In this document: positions 33,130 through 42,159 of the stretch, one piece after another
How positions within the stretch are numbered: position 1 is the first letter of the stretch
Layout: every line of letters starts with the position of its first letter
From: Anaerolineales bacterium
GTDB lineage: Bacteria > Chloroflexota > Anaerolineae > Anaerolineales > Villigracilaceae
Length of the DNA stretch: 64,000 nt
Assembly: GCA_020634885.1 (NCBI GenBank)
Contig: JACKAW010000003.1
Coordinates: 124,001 to 188,000, forward strand
Direction of reading: 5' to 3'
Notes under the pieces: generated by a model
What the model was told of the DNA's origin: nothing
What the model saw: the letters and a program-made list of their open reading frames with translations, nothing else
Databases searched by the model: none
Position numbers and translations under genes: made by a program

Positions 33130-34352
33130 CGCCACCCACCTCCATCTACCTCCACATTCCCTTTTGCAAACACCGCTGCGCCTACTGCGACTTTAACACC
33201 TACGCCGGACAAGAGGCGATGATTCCCGCTTACGTTGAAGCCCTTATCAAAGAAATAGAATGGCTGGGAAAACGATTACCATTCACAAATTACCAATCCA
33301 CCCAAACCATTTTTTTTGGAGGAGGAACCCCCTCGCTTCTTTCGGAATCACAATTTGATTCCGTTATGTCAGCCTTATCCTCCGCCTTTACCTTATCCGC
33401 TTCCGCGGAAGTGACCATCGAAGCCAACCCCGGCACCATCTCACCCGAAAAATTAGATGCCATTCGCAAGGCAGGCATCAACCGCATCAGCTTCGGAGTC
33501 CAATCCACCGTCACCGAAGAACTGCAAATGCTTGAACGTTCGCACGATTTCTTCACCGTAATCGATGCCGTCACCACTGCAAGAAAAGCCGGGTTCGATA
33601 ACCTCAACCTAGACCTCATCTACGCCCTGCCCGAACAAACGCTCCAATCCTGGCAGACCACTGTCAAACGCATTCTTGAACTCGAACCTGAGCACATCTC
33701 TGCCTACGCCCTCACCCTCGAACACGGCACTCCCTTTGGCAGGTGGTCACAACGCGGTCTACTCCCCATCCCAGACCCAGACCTCGCCGCCGATATGTAC
33801 GAGTGGACAATGGACTACCTCGCAACGAGCGGCTACACGCAGTACGAAATTTCAAATTGGGCAAAACAAAGCGCAGAAGACAGAAGACTAAAAGCTGAGG
33901 CGCCTGCCTTTGCCTGCCATCACAACATCCAATATTGGCGATCACTCCCCTATTTTGGGCTTGGCGCGGGCGCACACGGTTATGCTGGCGGCTATCGCTA
34001 TTCAAATGCGCTTCGCATCAAAACCTATATAGACCGCCTAACGAATTCCGAAATTTCCAACCTCCCATTTCCTATTTCCCCTGCCGCAGTCAATCACCAC
34101 AAGCAGACTCAGCAAGATGACATCTCTGATTACATGATTAATAATCTCAGACTGGTAAATGCCGGTATCGCTGATTCAGACTTTCGGTCCCGTTTTGGAG
34201 CCGGTCTTTTGGAAATCTTTCCCAAAGAAATAGATGAACTCATCCGCACAGGTCTGCTCGAAAAAAAGACCTCCGATGGCTCAGAGGTCTTTAGGCTTAC
34301 AAAACGTGGAAGGTTATTAGGAAATCAAGTCTTTATGCGGTTTGTCAATTAG
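33126..34352 (+). CDS. hemW: Radical SAM heme chaperone HemW
   Basis: 408 aa from ATG 33126, which overlaps the MFS stop; an open frame extends 22 codons further upstream but into the transporter's own reading region. The radical SAM cluster motif is CKHRCAYC (Cys14, 18, 21). FFGGGTPSLL, ITIEANPGT-like VTIEANPGT, RISFGVQS and HHNIQYW with GLGAGAHGY are the HemW signatures, distinguishing it from coproporphyrinogen oxidase HemN, which has a Cys after the cluster motif; here it is CDF, as in HemW. HemW delivers heme to proteins. Two low-complexity stretches (~246-258 and ~305-319) are read from short repeats and look inserted. It ends 4 nt inside the convergent lipoprotein gene. Confidence 0.93.
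   Translation: MTPPTSIYLHIPFCKHRCAYCDFNTYAGQEAMIPAYVEALIKEIEWLGKRLPFTNYQSTQTIFFGGGTPSLLSESQFDSVMSALSSAFTLSASAEVTIEANPGTISPEKLDAIRKAGINRISFGVQSTVTEELQMLERSHDFFTVIDAVTTARKAGFDNLNLDLIYALPEQTLQSWQTTVKRILELEPEHISAYALTLEHGTPFGRWSQRGLLPIPDPDLAADMYEWTMDYLATSGYTQYEISNWAKQSAEDRRLKAEAPAFACHHNIQYWRSLPYFGLGAGAHGYAGGYRYSNALRIKTYIDRLTNSEISNLPFPISPAAVNHHKQTQQDDISDYMINNLRLVNAGIADSDFRSRFGAGLLEIFPKEIDELIRTGLLEKKTSDGSEVFRLTKRGRLLGNQVFMRFVN
33864..33898 (+). repeat. In-frame AGAAGAC repeat inside hemW
   Basis: CAGAAGACAGAAGACTAAAA is read as QSAEDRRLKAEA. HemW proteins normally pass straight from the AK-P-G turn to the C-x-HN-x-x-YW signature; here about a dozen extra polar residues sit between. The heptamer AGAAGAC is repeated in tandem. 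Confidence 0.6.
34040..34083 (+). repeat. In-frame ATTCC/ATTTCC repeat inside hemW
   Basis: A run of AATTCCG, AATTTCC, CATTTCC and TATTTCC units is read as NSEISNLPFPIS in a linker between the SAM core and the C-terminal HemW domain. Composition is unlike the flanking coding sequence. Confidence 0.5.
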
Positions 34353-35422
34353 CCGGGTGTACAAACACAATACGGGGCATCAGACCAGCCATACGGACAG
34401 TTGCCAGGGTTGGGTCGACCGATGGAGGTGCAATAATCTTCGCTTGGGCTGCCCGGTGTGGATGGTGAGTACCCACCGCTTTCGATAATTTGAGGTTGGA
34501 GAATCTCAGGGCATATTTTGGGTTCGTATCCGGTGGGGACAAAACCAAACGCCTGATAGCAGGTGTTATCTACTGCGTAGAGTTCTTTCAATGGGTAATA
34601 GCGGCTGCTGCGAACCGGAGAGCCTGCCTGCTCTTCTGTGAAATAATCTACATAATCAAGCCTGGCTACATCCTGCAAACCAGCATCTGCCATAACCAAA
34701 TACAAGAACTTATCTCCAGCAAGGGTTTTCTTGACGGCAAATTGCACCGTCGCCAGGTCACTCGCATTGACGCGAATCCATGCGGCATCTACATCATCAC
34801 CAATTCCTGCGGCAATGTCATGGATCACAGTATCGTATCCATTGCCAGAAAATGGCGCGTCAGATTTTGACGCGGTCAACCCTGCAGAATCTCGATTGGT
34901 ATCTGAGTAGATGCGGATATTTTCAGCAGTCCATTCCGTGGAAAATGGTCCCTCGGCAACAATCAAAAAATCACCGTAGCTGTCCAAGTTCGTGTCTAAT
35001 TCCAAATAATATTTATGGGTTGCAGAACTGTTGGGGTTGGTGCCAACCAGTTCGATGGAAACGTAATAAAAATCACCTTCTGCACTGATGCTGAATGAGG
35101 CGATGTCAATATCAGGCAGGTAGGTCATCTCTGCGGTAAACGGACGTTCGAGACGGTTAATGTCGTACGAATCGCCATACGGGGCTCGTTGTTCCGGCGC
35201 CGTATCTCTCGAGGTCACATCCGGGTACGGTTTTACATCTGAGACAGATACAGGAACGATCTCGTGTTGAACAATTGGGGGAACTTCGGTTTGGAATACC
35301 TCTTCACTTGGAGCTTCAGTTTCGGAGACGGGTTCTTCTGTGGGAGTATTACTGGGCAGATTGCACGCTTGAAAGACAAGGGCAACTAAAATACCTGTTG
35401 CGAAAAATTTAGATCGAGACAT
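34349..35422 (-). CDS. Predicted lipoprotein of unknown function
   Basis: 357 aa. A signal peptide with lipobox LVFQAC (Cys20) precedes an acidic Pro/Thr/Glu linker (TEEPVSETEAPSEEV) and a ~230-residue domain rich in beta structure (IASFSISAEGDFYYVSIEL; YYLELDTNLDSYGDFLI), followed by a Cys-rich tail with six Cys (from CYQAFGF to CVCTPG). The core recalls carbohydrate-binding or DUF-type choice-of-anchor domains, with Asp-rich D-x-N-x-D loops that may bind Ca2+. No enzyme motif is seen. AAAGGAG 8 nt upstream supports the ATG. It converges on hemW with a 4-nt overlap of ends. Confidence 0.7.
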   Translation of the reverse strand: MSRSKFFATGILVALVFQACNLPSNTPTEEPVSETEAPSEEVFQTEVPPIVQHEIVPVSVSDVKPYPDVTSRDTAPEQRAPYGDSYDINRLERPFTAEMTYLPDIDIASFSISAEGDFYYVSIELVGTNPNSSATHKYYLELDTNLDSYGDFLIVAEGPFSTEWTAENIRIYSDTNRDSAGLTASKSDAPFSGNGYDTVIHDIAAGIGDDVDAAWIRVNASDLATVQFAVKKTLAGDKFLYLVMADAGLQDVARLDYVDYFTEEQAGSPVRSSRYYPLKELYAVDNTCYQAFGFVPTGYEPKICPEILQPQIIESGGYSPSTPGSPSEDYCTSIGRPNPGNCPYGWSDAPYCVCTPG

Positions 35423-35487
35423 AATATTCTCTCCTTTAAATAAATTATTACAGGAATAGGCTGGTAATTCAATATTACTCTGGAACT

Positions 35488-35521
35488 AAAAAAAGCCCCG
35501 CCAAATTTTGGCGGGGCTTTT
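35488..35521 (-). terminator. Intrinsic terminator of ppdK
   Basis: AAAGCCCCGCCAAA pairs with its complement TTTGGCGGGGCTTT around a 2-nt turn, 8 nt after the ppdK stop. The minus-strand T-tract continues into AGTTCC. Confidence 0.9.
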
Positions 35522-35529
35522 ACAATTTA

Positions 35530-38376
35530 CTATCTGGTCTTTTTAGCTGCTTTTTTTACTGCTTTTTTGGCAACTTTTTTGACCGGGGCTTTCTTTGCAA
35601 CTGCCTTTTTAGCGGCTGGTTTCTTTGCCGCCTTTTTGGGCATATGCTTCAATGCCGCATGTGCCGCCGCAAGACGCGCAACTGGTACACGGAACGGCGA
35701 GCAGGATACGTAGTTATTGCCGATCATGTGACACCATTCAATCGAATCTGGGTCACCACCATGTTCACCGCAGATGCCCACTTCCAGTTCCGGGCGGGTG
35801 GCGCGTCCTTCGAGGATGGCACGCTGCATTAATTTGCCTACGCCATTACGATCCAAAGTTTGGAAGGGGTTTTTAGCGAGGATGCCTTCTTGAACATAGG
35901 TAATGAGGAAATTGCGTTCTGCGTCATCACGGGAGTATCCAAAGGTCATTTGGGTAAGGTCATTTGTACCAAAGGAGAAGAACTGGGCTTTGGTTGCAAT
36001 GTGGTCTGCGGTAACAGCGGCGCGTGGAATTTCGATCATGGTGCCGAATTTGTACGCAAACTTGACGTTCTTCTCGTCCATCACCGCTTTGCCGATTCGC
36101 TCGAGGCGGGGTTGAATCCACTCTAATTCATGTACCGTACCGGTTAGAGGGATCATGATCTCGGGTTTTACCTTGACCCCACGCAGGGTGCAATCGGCGG
36201 CGGCTTCAAAGATGGCGCGAACCTGCATTTCCACAATCTCAGGCATGGAAATGCTCAAGCGAACACCTCTCAGACCCATCATGGGGTTTGATTCGTGCAT
36301 ACTCTTAATATCTTCAAGTAATTTTTCCTTTGCCGCCAAACCTTCATGGTCACCCTTTACGCGCATGGTAATGACTTCTTCAAGGAGTTTTTCTTCATCA
36401 GGCATGAACTCATGCAGAGGCGGGTCGATCAGGCGGATGATGACGGGGTACCCGTCCATCGCTTCAAAAAGACCATCGAAGTCTTTGCGTTGGTGCGGGA
36501 GAAGCAGGTTAAGCGCTTCAGTACGCTGTTCGCTGGTTTCTGCCAGAATCATGCGCTGTACAATAGGAAGGCGTTCTGGTTCAAAGAACATGTGCTCGGT
36601 ACGGCAAAGACCAATACCTACGGCGCCATAGGCACGGGCGCGGCGGGCATCTTTGGGGTAATCGGCATTTGCCCACACTTGTAAACCGCGGGTTGGGAAA
36701 CCTTTGGCGATCTCTTCACGAACGTTTTTGCGGGCAGCGATCTCATCTGCCCATTTGAGCAGGGTCATCAACTCTTTTTGTTCTTCAAGGGAAGGTTCAG
36801 AAGTGGGTATCTTTCCGGCAAATACTTTACCTGTTGTACCATCTACTGAAATCCACTCGCCTTCTTTAAGGGTGATTTCGCCCACATTCATCACACGTTT
36901 TTCAAGGTCGATCTTGATGGCGGAAGCGCCCACCACACAGGGAATGCCGAATTGACGGGCTACAACTGCCGCGTGAGATGTTGCGCCGCCTTCGCTGGTT
37001 AACACACCCTTCGAAGCAATCATACCGTGAACATCATCCGGCTTGGTAAACGGGCGAACCATGATCGTATCCTGGTTTTCTTCCTTTGCCATTTTTTCAG
37101 TCATATCCGCATCAAAGTAGATCTGACCCACTGCCGCACCAGGAGAAGCGTTTACGCCTTTGGCGATGAATTTGCCTTCTTTTTCGGCTGCATTCATCGC
37201 TGCATTGTTAAACTGCGGGTGCAACAACGCGTCTACCTGATCTGAGGTTACGCGGTCTACTGCTTGATCGCGAGAGATTAAGCCTTCATTCGCCATTTCC
37301 ACAGCGATCTTTACGGCCGCATTGGCGGTTCTCTTACCTACACGGGTTTGAAGCATCCACAGTTTTCCACGTTCCACCGTGAATTCGACATCCTGCATAT
37401 CGGTGTAATGTTTTTCAAGGCGGGCGGTGATCTCCATGAATTCTTTGTACGCCTTGGGCATATATTTTTGAAGGGTTTCGATCGGGTCGGCATTACGGAT
37501 GCCAGCCACAACATCTTCACCTTGCGCGTTGATCAGGTATTCCCCCATCATCTTCTTCTCGCCGGTAGAGGGGTTTCGAGTAAATGCAACACCGGTGGCA
37601 GAGTCATCACCCATGTTGCCGAAAACCATTGTACAAATATTGACGGCGGTTCCAAGCGCGTCAGAAATTCCCTCTTTACGGCGGTAGGCTACAGCACGTT
37701 TACCGTTCCAGGAACGGAATACCGCTTCTGTTGCAAGTTCCAATTGTTTGAATGGGTCTTGTGGGAATTCCTGTCCGCAGGCTTTCTTATAGGCTACTTT
37801 ATACAGCCCCACTACTTCTTTCCAGTCGTCTGCGCTCATTTCTGTATCAAGCTTGTAGCCTTTTTTATGTTTGTATTCATCCAATGGATGCTCAAAGGCT
37901 TCGTCTTCAATATCCATCACTACGGTTCCAAACATTTCTACAACACGCCGATAGGAATCCCACACGAAGCGGTCATTTCCAGCGGATGCGATCATTCCCT
38001 CTGCCACGACATCTGTAAGACCAATATTGAGAATGGTATTCATCATACCGGGCATTGAGAATTTTGCACCTGAACGGCAGGAAACCAAAAGGGGATTCTT
38101 CGGGTCGCCAAATTTCTTACCTGTCTTTTTCTCAAGCGCCTTCAGTGCTTTGAGTTCCTGATCCCACAAACCTTTTGGAAATTTTCCGGCAGCTTGATAT
38201 GCGTTACACGCTTCGGTTGTAACGGTAAAGAATGGAGGAACCGGAACATTGGCACGGGTCATATCCATTAACCCGGCGCCTTTTCCACCAACGATACTTT
38301 TTACACCATCCCATGAACCTTTGGCTATTTTTTCAACTTCTTTTACTTCATTGTAGAGATAAACCCACTTAGACAT
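35530..38376 (-). CDS. ppdK: Pyruvate, phosphate dikinase with a Lys/Ala-rich tail
   Basis: 948 aa. The enzyme interconverts ATP, phosphate and pyruvate with AMP, diphosphate and phosphoenolpyruvate. N-terminal ATP-grasp domain: VGGKGAGLMDMTRANVPVPP and CRSGAKFSMPGMM. The central swivelling domain carries the catalytic His in GGATSHAAVVARQFG (~465). The C-terminal PEP barrel shows LCRTEHMFFE and CGEHGGDP (~865), the catalytic Cys region. A normal PPDK ends soon after VSCSPFRVPVARLAAAHAAL; here a 38-residue tail of AAKK-type units follows, as in histone H1 tails. AGGAGG 6 nt upstream sets the start. Beside nifJ in the same window, it suggests pyruvate/PEP cycling with pyrophosphate. Confidence 0.97.
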   Translation of the reverse strand: MSKWVYLYNEVKEVEKIAKGSWDGVKSIVGGKGAGLMDMTRANVPVPPFFTVTTEACNAYQAAGKFPKGLWDQELKALKALEKKTGKKFGDPKNPLLVSCRSGAKFSMPGMMNTILNIGLTDVVAEGMIASAGNDRFVWDSYRRVVEMFGTVVMDIEDEAFEHPLDEYKHKKGYKLDTEMSADDWKEVVGLYKVAYKKACGQEFPQDPFKQLELATEAVFRSWNGKRAVAYRRKEGISDALGTAVNICTMVFGNMGDDSATGVAFTRNPSTGEKKMMGEYLINAQGEDVVAGIRNADPIETLQKYMPKAYKEFMEITARLEKHYTDMQDVEFTVERGKLWMLQTRVGKRTANAAVKIAVEMANEGLISRDQAVDRVTSDQVDALLHPQFNNAAMNAAEKEGKFIAKGVNASPGAAVGQIYFDADMTEKMAKEENQDTIMVRPFTKPDDVHGMIASKGVLTSEGGATSHAAVVARQFGIPCVVGASAIKIDLEKRVMNVGEITLKEGEWISVDGTTGKVFAGKIPTSEPSLEEQKELMTLLKWADEIAARKNVREEIAKGFPTRGLQVWANADYPKDARRARAYGAVGIGLCRTEHMFFEPERLPIVQRMILAETSEQRTEALNLLLPHQRKDFDGLFEAMDGYPVIIRLIDPPLHEFMPDEEKLLEEVITMRVKGDHEGLAAKEKLLEDIKSMHESNPMMGLRGVRLSISMPEIVEMQVRAIFEAAADCTLRGVKVKPEIMIPLTGTVHELEWIQPRLERIGKAVMDEKNVKFAYKFGTMIEIPRAAVTADHIATKAQFFSFGTNDLTQMTFGYSRDDAERNFLITYVQEGILAKNPFQTLDRNGVGKLMQRAILEGRATRPELEVGICGEHGGDPDSIEWCHMIGNNYVSCSPFRVPVARLAAAHAALKHMPKKAAKKPAAKKAVAKKAPVKKVAKKAVKKAAKKTR

Positions 38377-38578
38377 TACAGCCTCCTAATAGAGATAATT
38401 ATTATCCTAATTTTGATTGTGAAATATTGTACCAAAAACACTCCAAATTGTACCTGACAAACATCACACGAGATGTGGATGTCAATCAGGAATCTTGCAA
38501 GATATGGCGGGGTTAAACCTGTAAACATATTGCAAAGTGTACAAAGTCACAAATCAAGGATAATGGGTCTACAAACTC

Positions 38579-39013
38579 ATGACAAAACCAGCAACAATTC
38601 TTGTAATTGATGATGACATTGCCATCACTGAATTGATGAGCATGTTATTAAAAACATTTGGATTCGATGTGATCGCAACCAACATAGGCGCCGAGGGCGT
38701 TCGTATTGCAAAAGAATCACAGCCTAACGTCATTCTTCTTGATCTGATGATGCCGGATATGGATGGTTGGCAGGTTTGCAAAGCGATCCGGCAAACAAGC
38801 AACGCCCCCATTCTCATCTTGTCTGCGATCAACGATCCACGTATGGTTGCCAGTGTCCTTGATGTAGGCGCAGACGATTTTCTCGTTAAACCCGTCCCAA
38901 GTGGTGTATTAGTTGCCAATATCAAAAAACTTTTACGCCGCAACACCAGCGGACTAGATGAAAACATGTTAAAAAAAACTGAACTGACAAACAGACAACC
39001 GGCTCTATCCTAA
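38579..39013 (+). CDS. Stand-alone response regulator (receiver domain only)
   Basis: 144 aa. A single CheY-type receiver: acidic triad DDD (11-13), phosphoacceptor Asp55 in LLDLMMPDMDG, Ser82 in the Thr/Ser switch position and Lys104 in FLVKP. There is no output domain, so it must act by protein contact, or sit in a phosphorelay. The ~25-residue tail (NTSGLDENMLKKTELTNRQ) is polar and unstructured. No kinase gene is adjacent. The 202 nt between this start and the divergent ppdK start hold the promoters of both; I could not assign clear -35/-10 pairs there. Confidence 0.9.
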   Translation: MTKPATILVIDDDIAITELMSMLLKTFGFDVIATNIGAEGVRIAKESQPNVILLDLMMPDMDGWQVCKAIRQTSNAPILILSAINDPRMVASVLDVGADDFLVKPVPSGVLVANIKKLLRRNTSGLDENMLKKTELTNRQPALS

Positions 39014-39031
39014 ATTGTTTTGTATTTAAAA

Positions 39032-39066
39032 AATAAAACAGCCCATACAATAGGGCTGTTTTATTT
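39032..39066. terminator. Bidirectional intrinsic terminator
   Basis: AAAACAGCCC pairs with GGGCTGTTTT around ATACAATA, with A-rich and T-rich flanks. It separates the convergent response regulator and alpha/beta-hydrolase genes. Confidence 0.9.
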
Positions 39067-39831
39067 TTATCTGAGCATTTTCAATGCATCAGCAACTTGC
39101 GCAGCGGATTCCATCATCGGCATGTGACCTACCCCCGCCAACTCCACTAATTTTGCATCATTTTTCAACGCCTTAATCTCTCGCGCCCGCTCTATGGGAA
39201 TCAATTCATCTGCAATTCCATGTAGTAAAAACAAGGGGACAGAAAAAGTAGAAGCTGACAGCATCATATCTTCACGTTCTGCCATGGCTCTCAACGCGCC
39301 AGTAACAGCCGAGGCACTTTGCCTCAATATCAACGGACGGATAAATTCTCTCACATGCGGGTCTGTAGAAAGTTTATTTGTCATAGCATCAGCCACAGTG
39401 CCGACCCCTTTTACTTTCACATCTTCAGCAGTTTTATAGCGTCCTTCTTTTCGTTCAGGGGTATCAGCCGCCGCCTGTGAACTCACCAATGCAAGCCCTG
39501 AAATACGGGCGGGATATAATTTCGCAAATGCCAATGCCACATACCCACCCATGGAATGCCCTGCGAATGCCGCTTTCTCCAAGCCCAATAAATTAAGTAA
39601 ACCGAAAAGATCCGCGGCAAAATCATTCATGGAATATTGCGTATCGACGGCGGTTGACTCACCAAACCCGCGCAAGTCTGGGAGGATCAGGTCAAAATCA
39701 TTTTGCAAGAGAGGCACAACATCCATCCAAATGGAATGATCCAAAGGAAAGCCATGTAACAGAACCAATGGCATTCCACTGCCGTATCGTTCAAATGCCA
39801 GTTCAATGCCATTAACTCGAATCTTTTTCAT
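39067..39831 (-). CDS. Alpha/beta-fold hydrolase
   Basis: 254 aa. The oxyanion HG motif is LLHGFPLDHSIW, the nucleophile elbow GHSMGG with Ser93, the acid in HGIADELIP and His in GVGHMPMME. The cap region is short. This fits esterase/lactonase-type hydrolases such as 3-oxoadipate enol-lactonase relatives; the substrate is unknown. The start overlaps the end of the CCA-adding enzyme gene by 4 nt, so it is last in a tdk-hpt-cca-hydrolase run. No direct link to nucleotide metabolism is known. Confidence 0.88.
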   Translation of the reverse strand: MKKIRVNGIELAFERYGSGMPLVLLHGFPLDHSIWMDVVPLLQNDFDLILPDLRGFGESTAVDTQYSMNDFAADLFGLLNLLGLEKAAFAGHSMGGYVALAFAKLYPARISGLALVSSQAAADTPERKEGRYKTAEDVKVKGVGTVADAMTNKLSTDPHVREFIRPLILRQSASAVTGALRAMAEREDMMLSASTFSVPLFLLHGIADELIPIERAREIKALKNDAKLVELAGVGHMPMMESAAQVADALKMLR

Positions 39832-41510
39832 TCCGTATTATTACCTTCTTCAAGTTTTCTTAATTCTTCACGGGCAAAATTCAGGGCATGTTCTGTATCT
39901 ACTATCTTTCCAGATGCCTGTCCTTCACGAATTGCTTCAAGCAGGTTTCCGATCACTTTACCCGGCTGGAGTTGTAAATTCTTCATCAGGTCGTTCCCAT
40001 CTACCAGCCGCGGCGGGTTGACTGTTTCTTCGGGGTGTTCCCAATAATTTTCCAGCAGAATACGGGCAACATCAAGATAGACAGTCCATGTTTTTTGGGT
40101 CATATCATTGCCTTGTGTGCCGCGCAGGTCAGCAAGAGCCAGTAAGATCAGGTCAATGCCTGCCCTGCCGCTATCACGGAAAAAGCGATAGATCGCCTTA
40201 CGTGAAGGGGGCTGCCCCTCATTCTCCAAGCGTGCTGCAAAAAAATGAAAACGCATGTGGTGACGGACGATGATCTGTAATCTTTCCACTTCGTCACTAC
40301 TTAAGTTAAAAGCTTTTGCGCGGTTTGCGACGACTTCAGCGCCCTTAATATCATGGTCATAAAAGCGAACGCGACCGGTATCATCGACAAAACGGGTTTC
40401 AGGTTTGCAGACATCGTGGTACAGCGCCGAGAAAAACAATAAAGATCGGTGTGAACGATTCGGGTTGAGCGGGTTTGCAAAGTGGTTTGCAAATTGCTCT
40501 CGATAACGCCCGATCTTCAAACTGACCAACCCCATGAACATATCACTGGTTTTTTCAGGGTCAAAATCAAGCCGCAGAGATGAGGTCAACAGGTCGTCTA
40601 GTTGGTCTACGACAGCGAGTGTGTGTGTCCATACATCATGGATGTGCGGTGGAGATTGCATCACCCCTTTCATAATTAACAATTCTGGCATAAGGTGTTG
40701 CAACACACCAAGCATTTCCAGGGCACGGATCGATGCGCTGGCTTTGGGTCCACCCAGCATTTTGAAGATTTCATCACGCAAGCGTTCCGCTGAAACGTCA
40801 CCTACTTTACCTGCAGATTGTTTCATTAATTCACGGGTAGTTTTTTCGATGGAAAAGCCAAAAGCAGCAGCCTGACGTACTCCGCGTAAAATCCGTACGG
40901 GATCATCAGAAAGTGAAGTTTGCGAGCAAGCGCGAATGACTTTTGCACGAATATCGTTTGCCCCATTTAAAGGATCGATAATTGTTATGTTTTTTGTGTT
41001 TAAGGCAAGGGCATTGATGGTGAAATCGCGGTCGCGCAGGTCGTCTTCGAGTGTGGCGCCGCGATAGGTTGCAAAGTCCAGGTAGGTGAACGAGCCGTCT
41101 GCGTTGGTGATAACGACCCGCCCTGTATCACGCTCATCATCCAGCACCATAAAATCTGCTTTGAGGGCATTGGCAACGGTTCGAGCGAGAGAAATGCCAT
41201 TCGAAGGCACAGCAAAATCAAAGTCAGGAGAGAGGCGATTCATCAGCAGATCGCGTACTGCGCCGCCCACGAGGTATACATCCACGTCATGCGGAAGCAC
41301 ATCCATGGTTTTTTGTAAAAGGGGTGGAAATGAGAAGGGGAGAGACATAAATTGTATTTCTATTTTTTCCTTATGGCGACTGGCTTGCGCTGCGCGTAAT
41401 GCTTGTTCGGGTGTGCCGCCCTGCGCCACGATGCGCCCGCGAACAAATGCAACCCAACGCCCTGTGTACGGCGAGCGGTTGGTTTGAGTTTCATTCAGTT
41501 CTTCCCCCAT
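39828..41510 (-). CDS. cca: CCA-adding tRNA nucleotidyltransferase with N-terminal DUF5678
   Basis: 560 aa. Residues ~13-55 (PYTGRWVAFVRGRIVAQGGTPEQ) look like a DUF5678 module, an unusual addition. The class II nucleotidyltransferase head follows: VYLVGGAVRDLL (~78-89) and SPDFDFAV (~94-101, metal Asp), then RDFTINALAL and DPVRILRGVRQAA. An HD domain (LFFSALYHDVCKP, ~373; later HMRFHFF) occupies the C-terminal part, as in long bacterial CCA/poly(A) polymerase family proteins. It adds or repairs the 3'-CCA of tRNA; an A-adding or other specialised member cannot be excluded. Starts 7 nt after hpt. Confidence 0.88.
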   Translation of the reverse strand: MGEELNETQTNRSPYTGRWVAFVRGRIVAQGGTPEQALRAAQASRHKEKIEIQFMSLPFSFPPLLQKTMDVLPHDVDVYLVGGAVRDLLMNRLSPDFDFAVPSNGISLARTVANALKADFMVLDDERDTGRVVITNADGSFTYLDFATYRGATLEDDLRDRDFTINALALNTKNITIIDPLNGANDIRAKVIRACSQTSLSDDPVRILRGVRQAAAFGFSIEKTTRELMKQSAGKVGDVSAERLRDEIFKMLGGPKASASIRALEMLGVLQHLMPELLIMKGVMQSPPHIHDVWTHTLAVVDQLDDLLTSSLRLDFDPEKTSDMFMGLVSLKIGRYREQFANHFANPLNPNRSHRSLLFFSALYHDVCKPETRFVDDTGRVRFYDHDIKGAEVVANRAKAFNLSSDEVERLQIIVRHHMRFHFFAARLENEGQPPSRKAIYRFFRDSGRAGIDLILLALADLRGTQGNDMTQKTWTVYLDVARILLENYWEHPEETVNPPRLVDGNDLMKNLQLQPGKVIGNLLEAIREGQASGKIVDTEHALNFAREELRKLEEGNNTE

Positions 41511-41517
41511 TTTGGGC

Positions 41518-42075
41518 TTATCCCGCCGGTATATATTTTTCTAGATCGACCACGCCGACAAACTTAAGGTTTCGGTGGTATTCATCCAGATCAAGCCCGT
41601 AGCCAAATACGAATTTATTAGGAATCGCAAAGCCGAGATAATCAATGGGCACATGGGCTTCACGTCGTTCGGGTTTATCGAGCAGGGCGCAAACCTTAAG
41701 TGATTTTGGCTGGCGTGTTCTCAACATTTGCAACACGGCTGCGATGGTGTGTCCGCTATCAACTATGTCTTCCACAAGCAGAACATTGCGGTTATGAATA
41801 TCTGTTTGCAAATCAAGTGTAACGCGGGCAGAACCGCTTGATTCGCGCCTGCCTACGCCATAGGATGATACCGCCATGAAATCCATCATGTGCGGGGTTT
41901 CAATATTACGGCTCAAGTCCACCAGGAAAGGCACCGCACCGCGCAAGATGCAGATAAGCAACAGGTCTTGCCCGTTGTAGTCGGCGCTAATCTGCTGCCC
42001 CAATTCTGTAACCCGTTTTTGCAGAGAATCTGAGTCAATAAGGATTTCAGCGAGTACGTCCTGATAATTTTGCAT
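41518..42075 (-). CDS. hpt: Hypoxanthine phosphoribosyltransferase
   Basis: 185 aa, normal size. The PRPP-binding signature is VLLVEDIVDSGHT (~95-107), with ICILRGAVPFLVDL in the first loop, SSYGVGRRESSG in the flexible catalytic loop and DKPERREAHVPIDYLGFAIP in the C-terminal hood. It salvages hypoxanthine and guanine to IMP and GMP. It follows tdk on the same strand by 84 nt and precedes cca by 7 nt. In many bacteria hpt lies near tilS or ftsH; that context is absent here. Confidence 0.96.
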   Translation of the reverse strand: MQNYQDVLAEILIDSDSLQKRVTELGQQISADYNGQDLLLICILRGAVPFLVDLSRNIETPHMMDFMAVSSYGVGRRESSGSARVTLDLQTDIHNRNVLLVEDIVDSGHTIAAVLQMLRTRQPKSLKVCALLDKPERREAHVPIDYLGFAIPNKFVFGYGLDLDEYHRNLKFVGVVDLEKYIPAG

Positions 42076-42159
42076 GGGGGCGGTTCCTGTGTCGGTTGAT
42101 TTGGTAGTTTGACAGTCGTACAGTTTTAGTTTACATCAAAATATTGAGACTTTATATCG

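Noticed and set aside
37348..38058. Open frame of 236 codons on the plus strand inside ppdK
   Set aside because: Antisense shadow of conserved PPDK sequence.
38377..38578. CACACGAGATGTG-like palindrome between ppdK and the response regulator
   Set aside because: Only a 4-bp arm is truly symmetric; too weak to call an operator.
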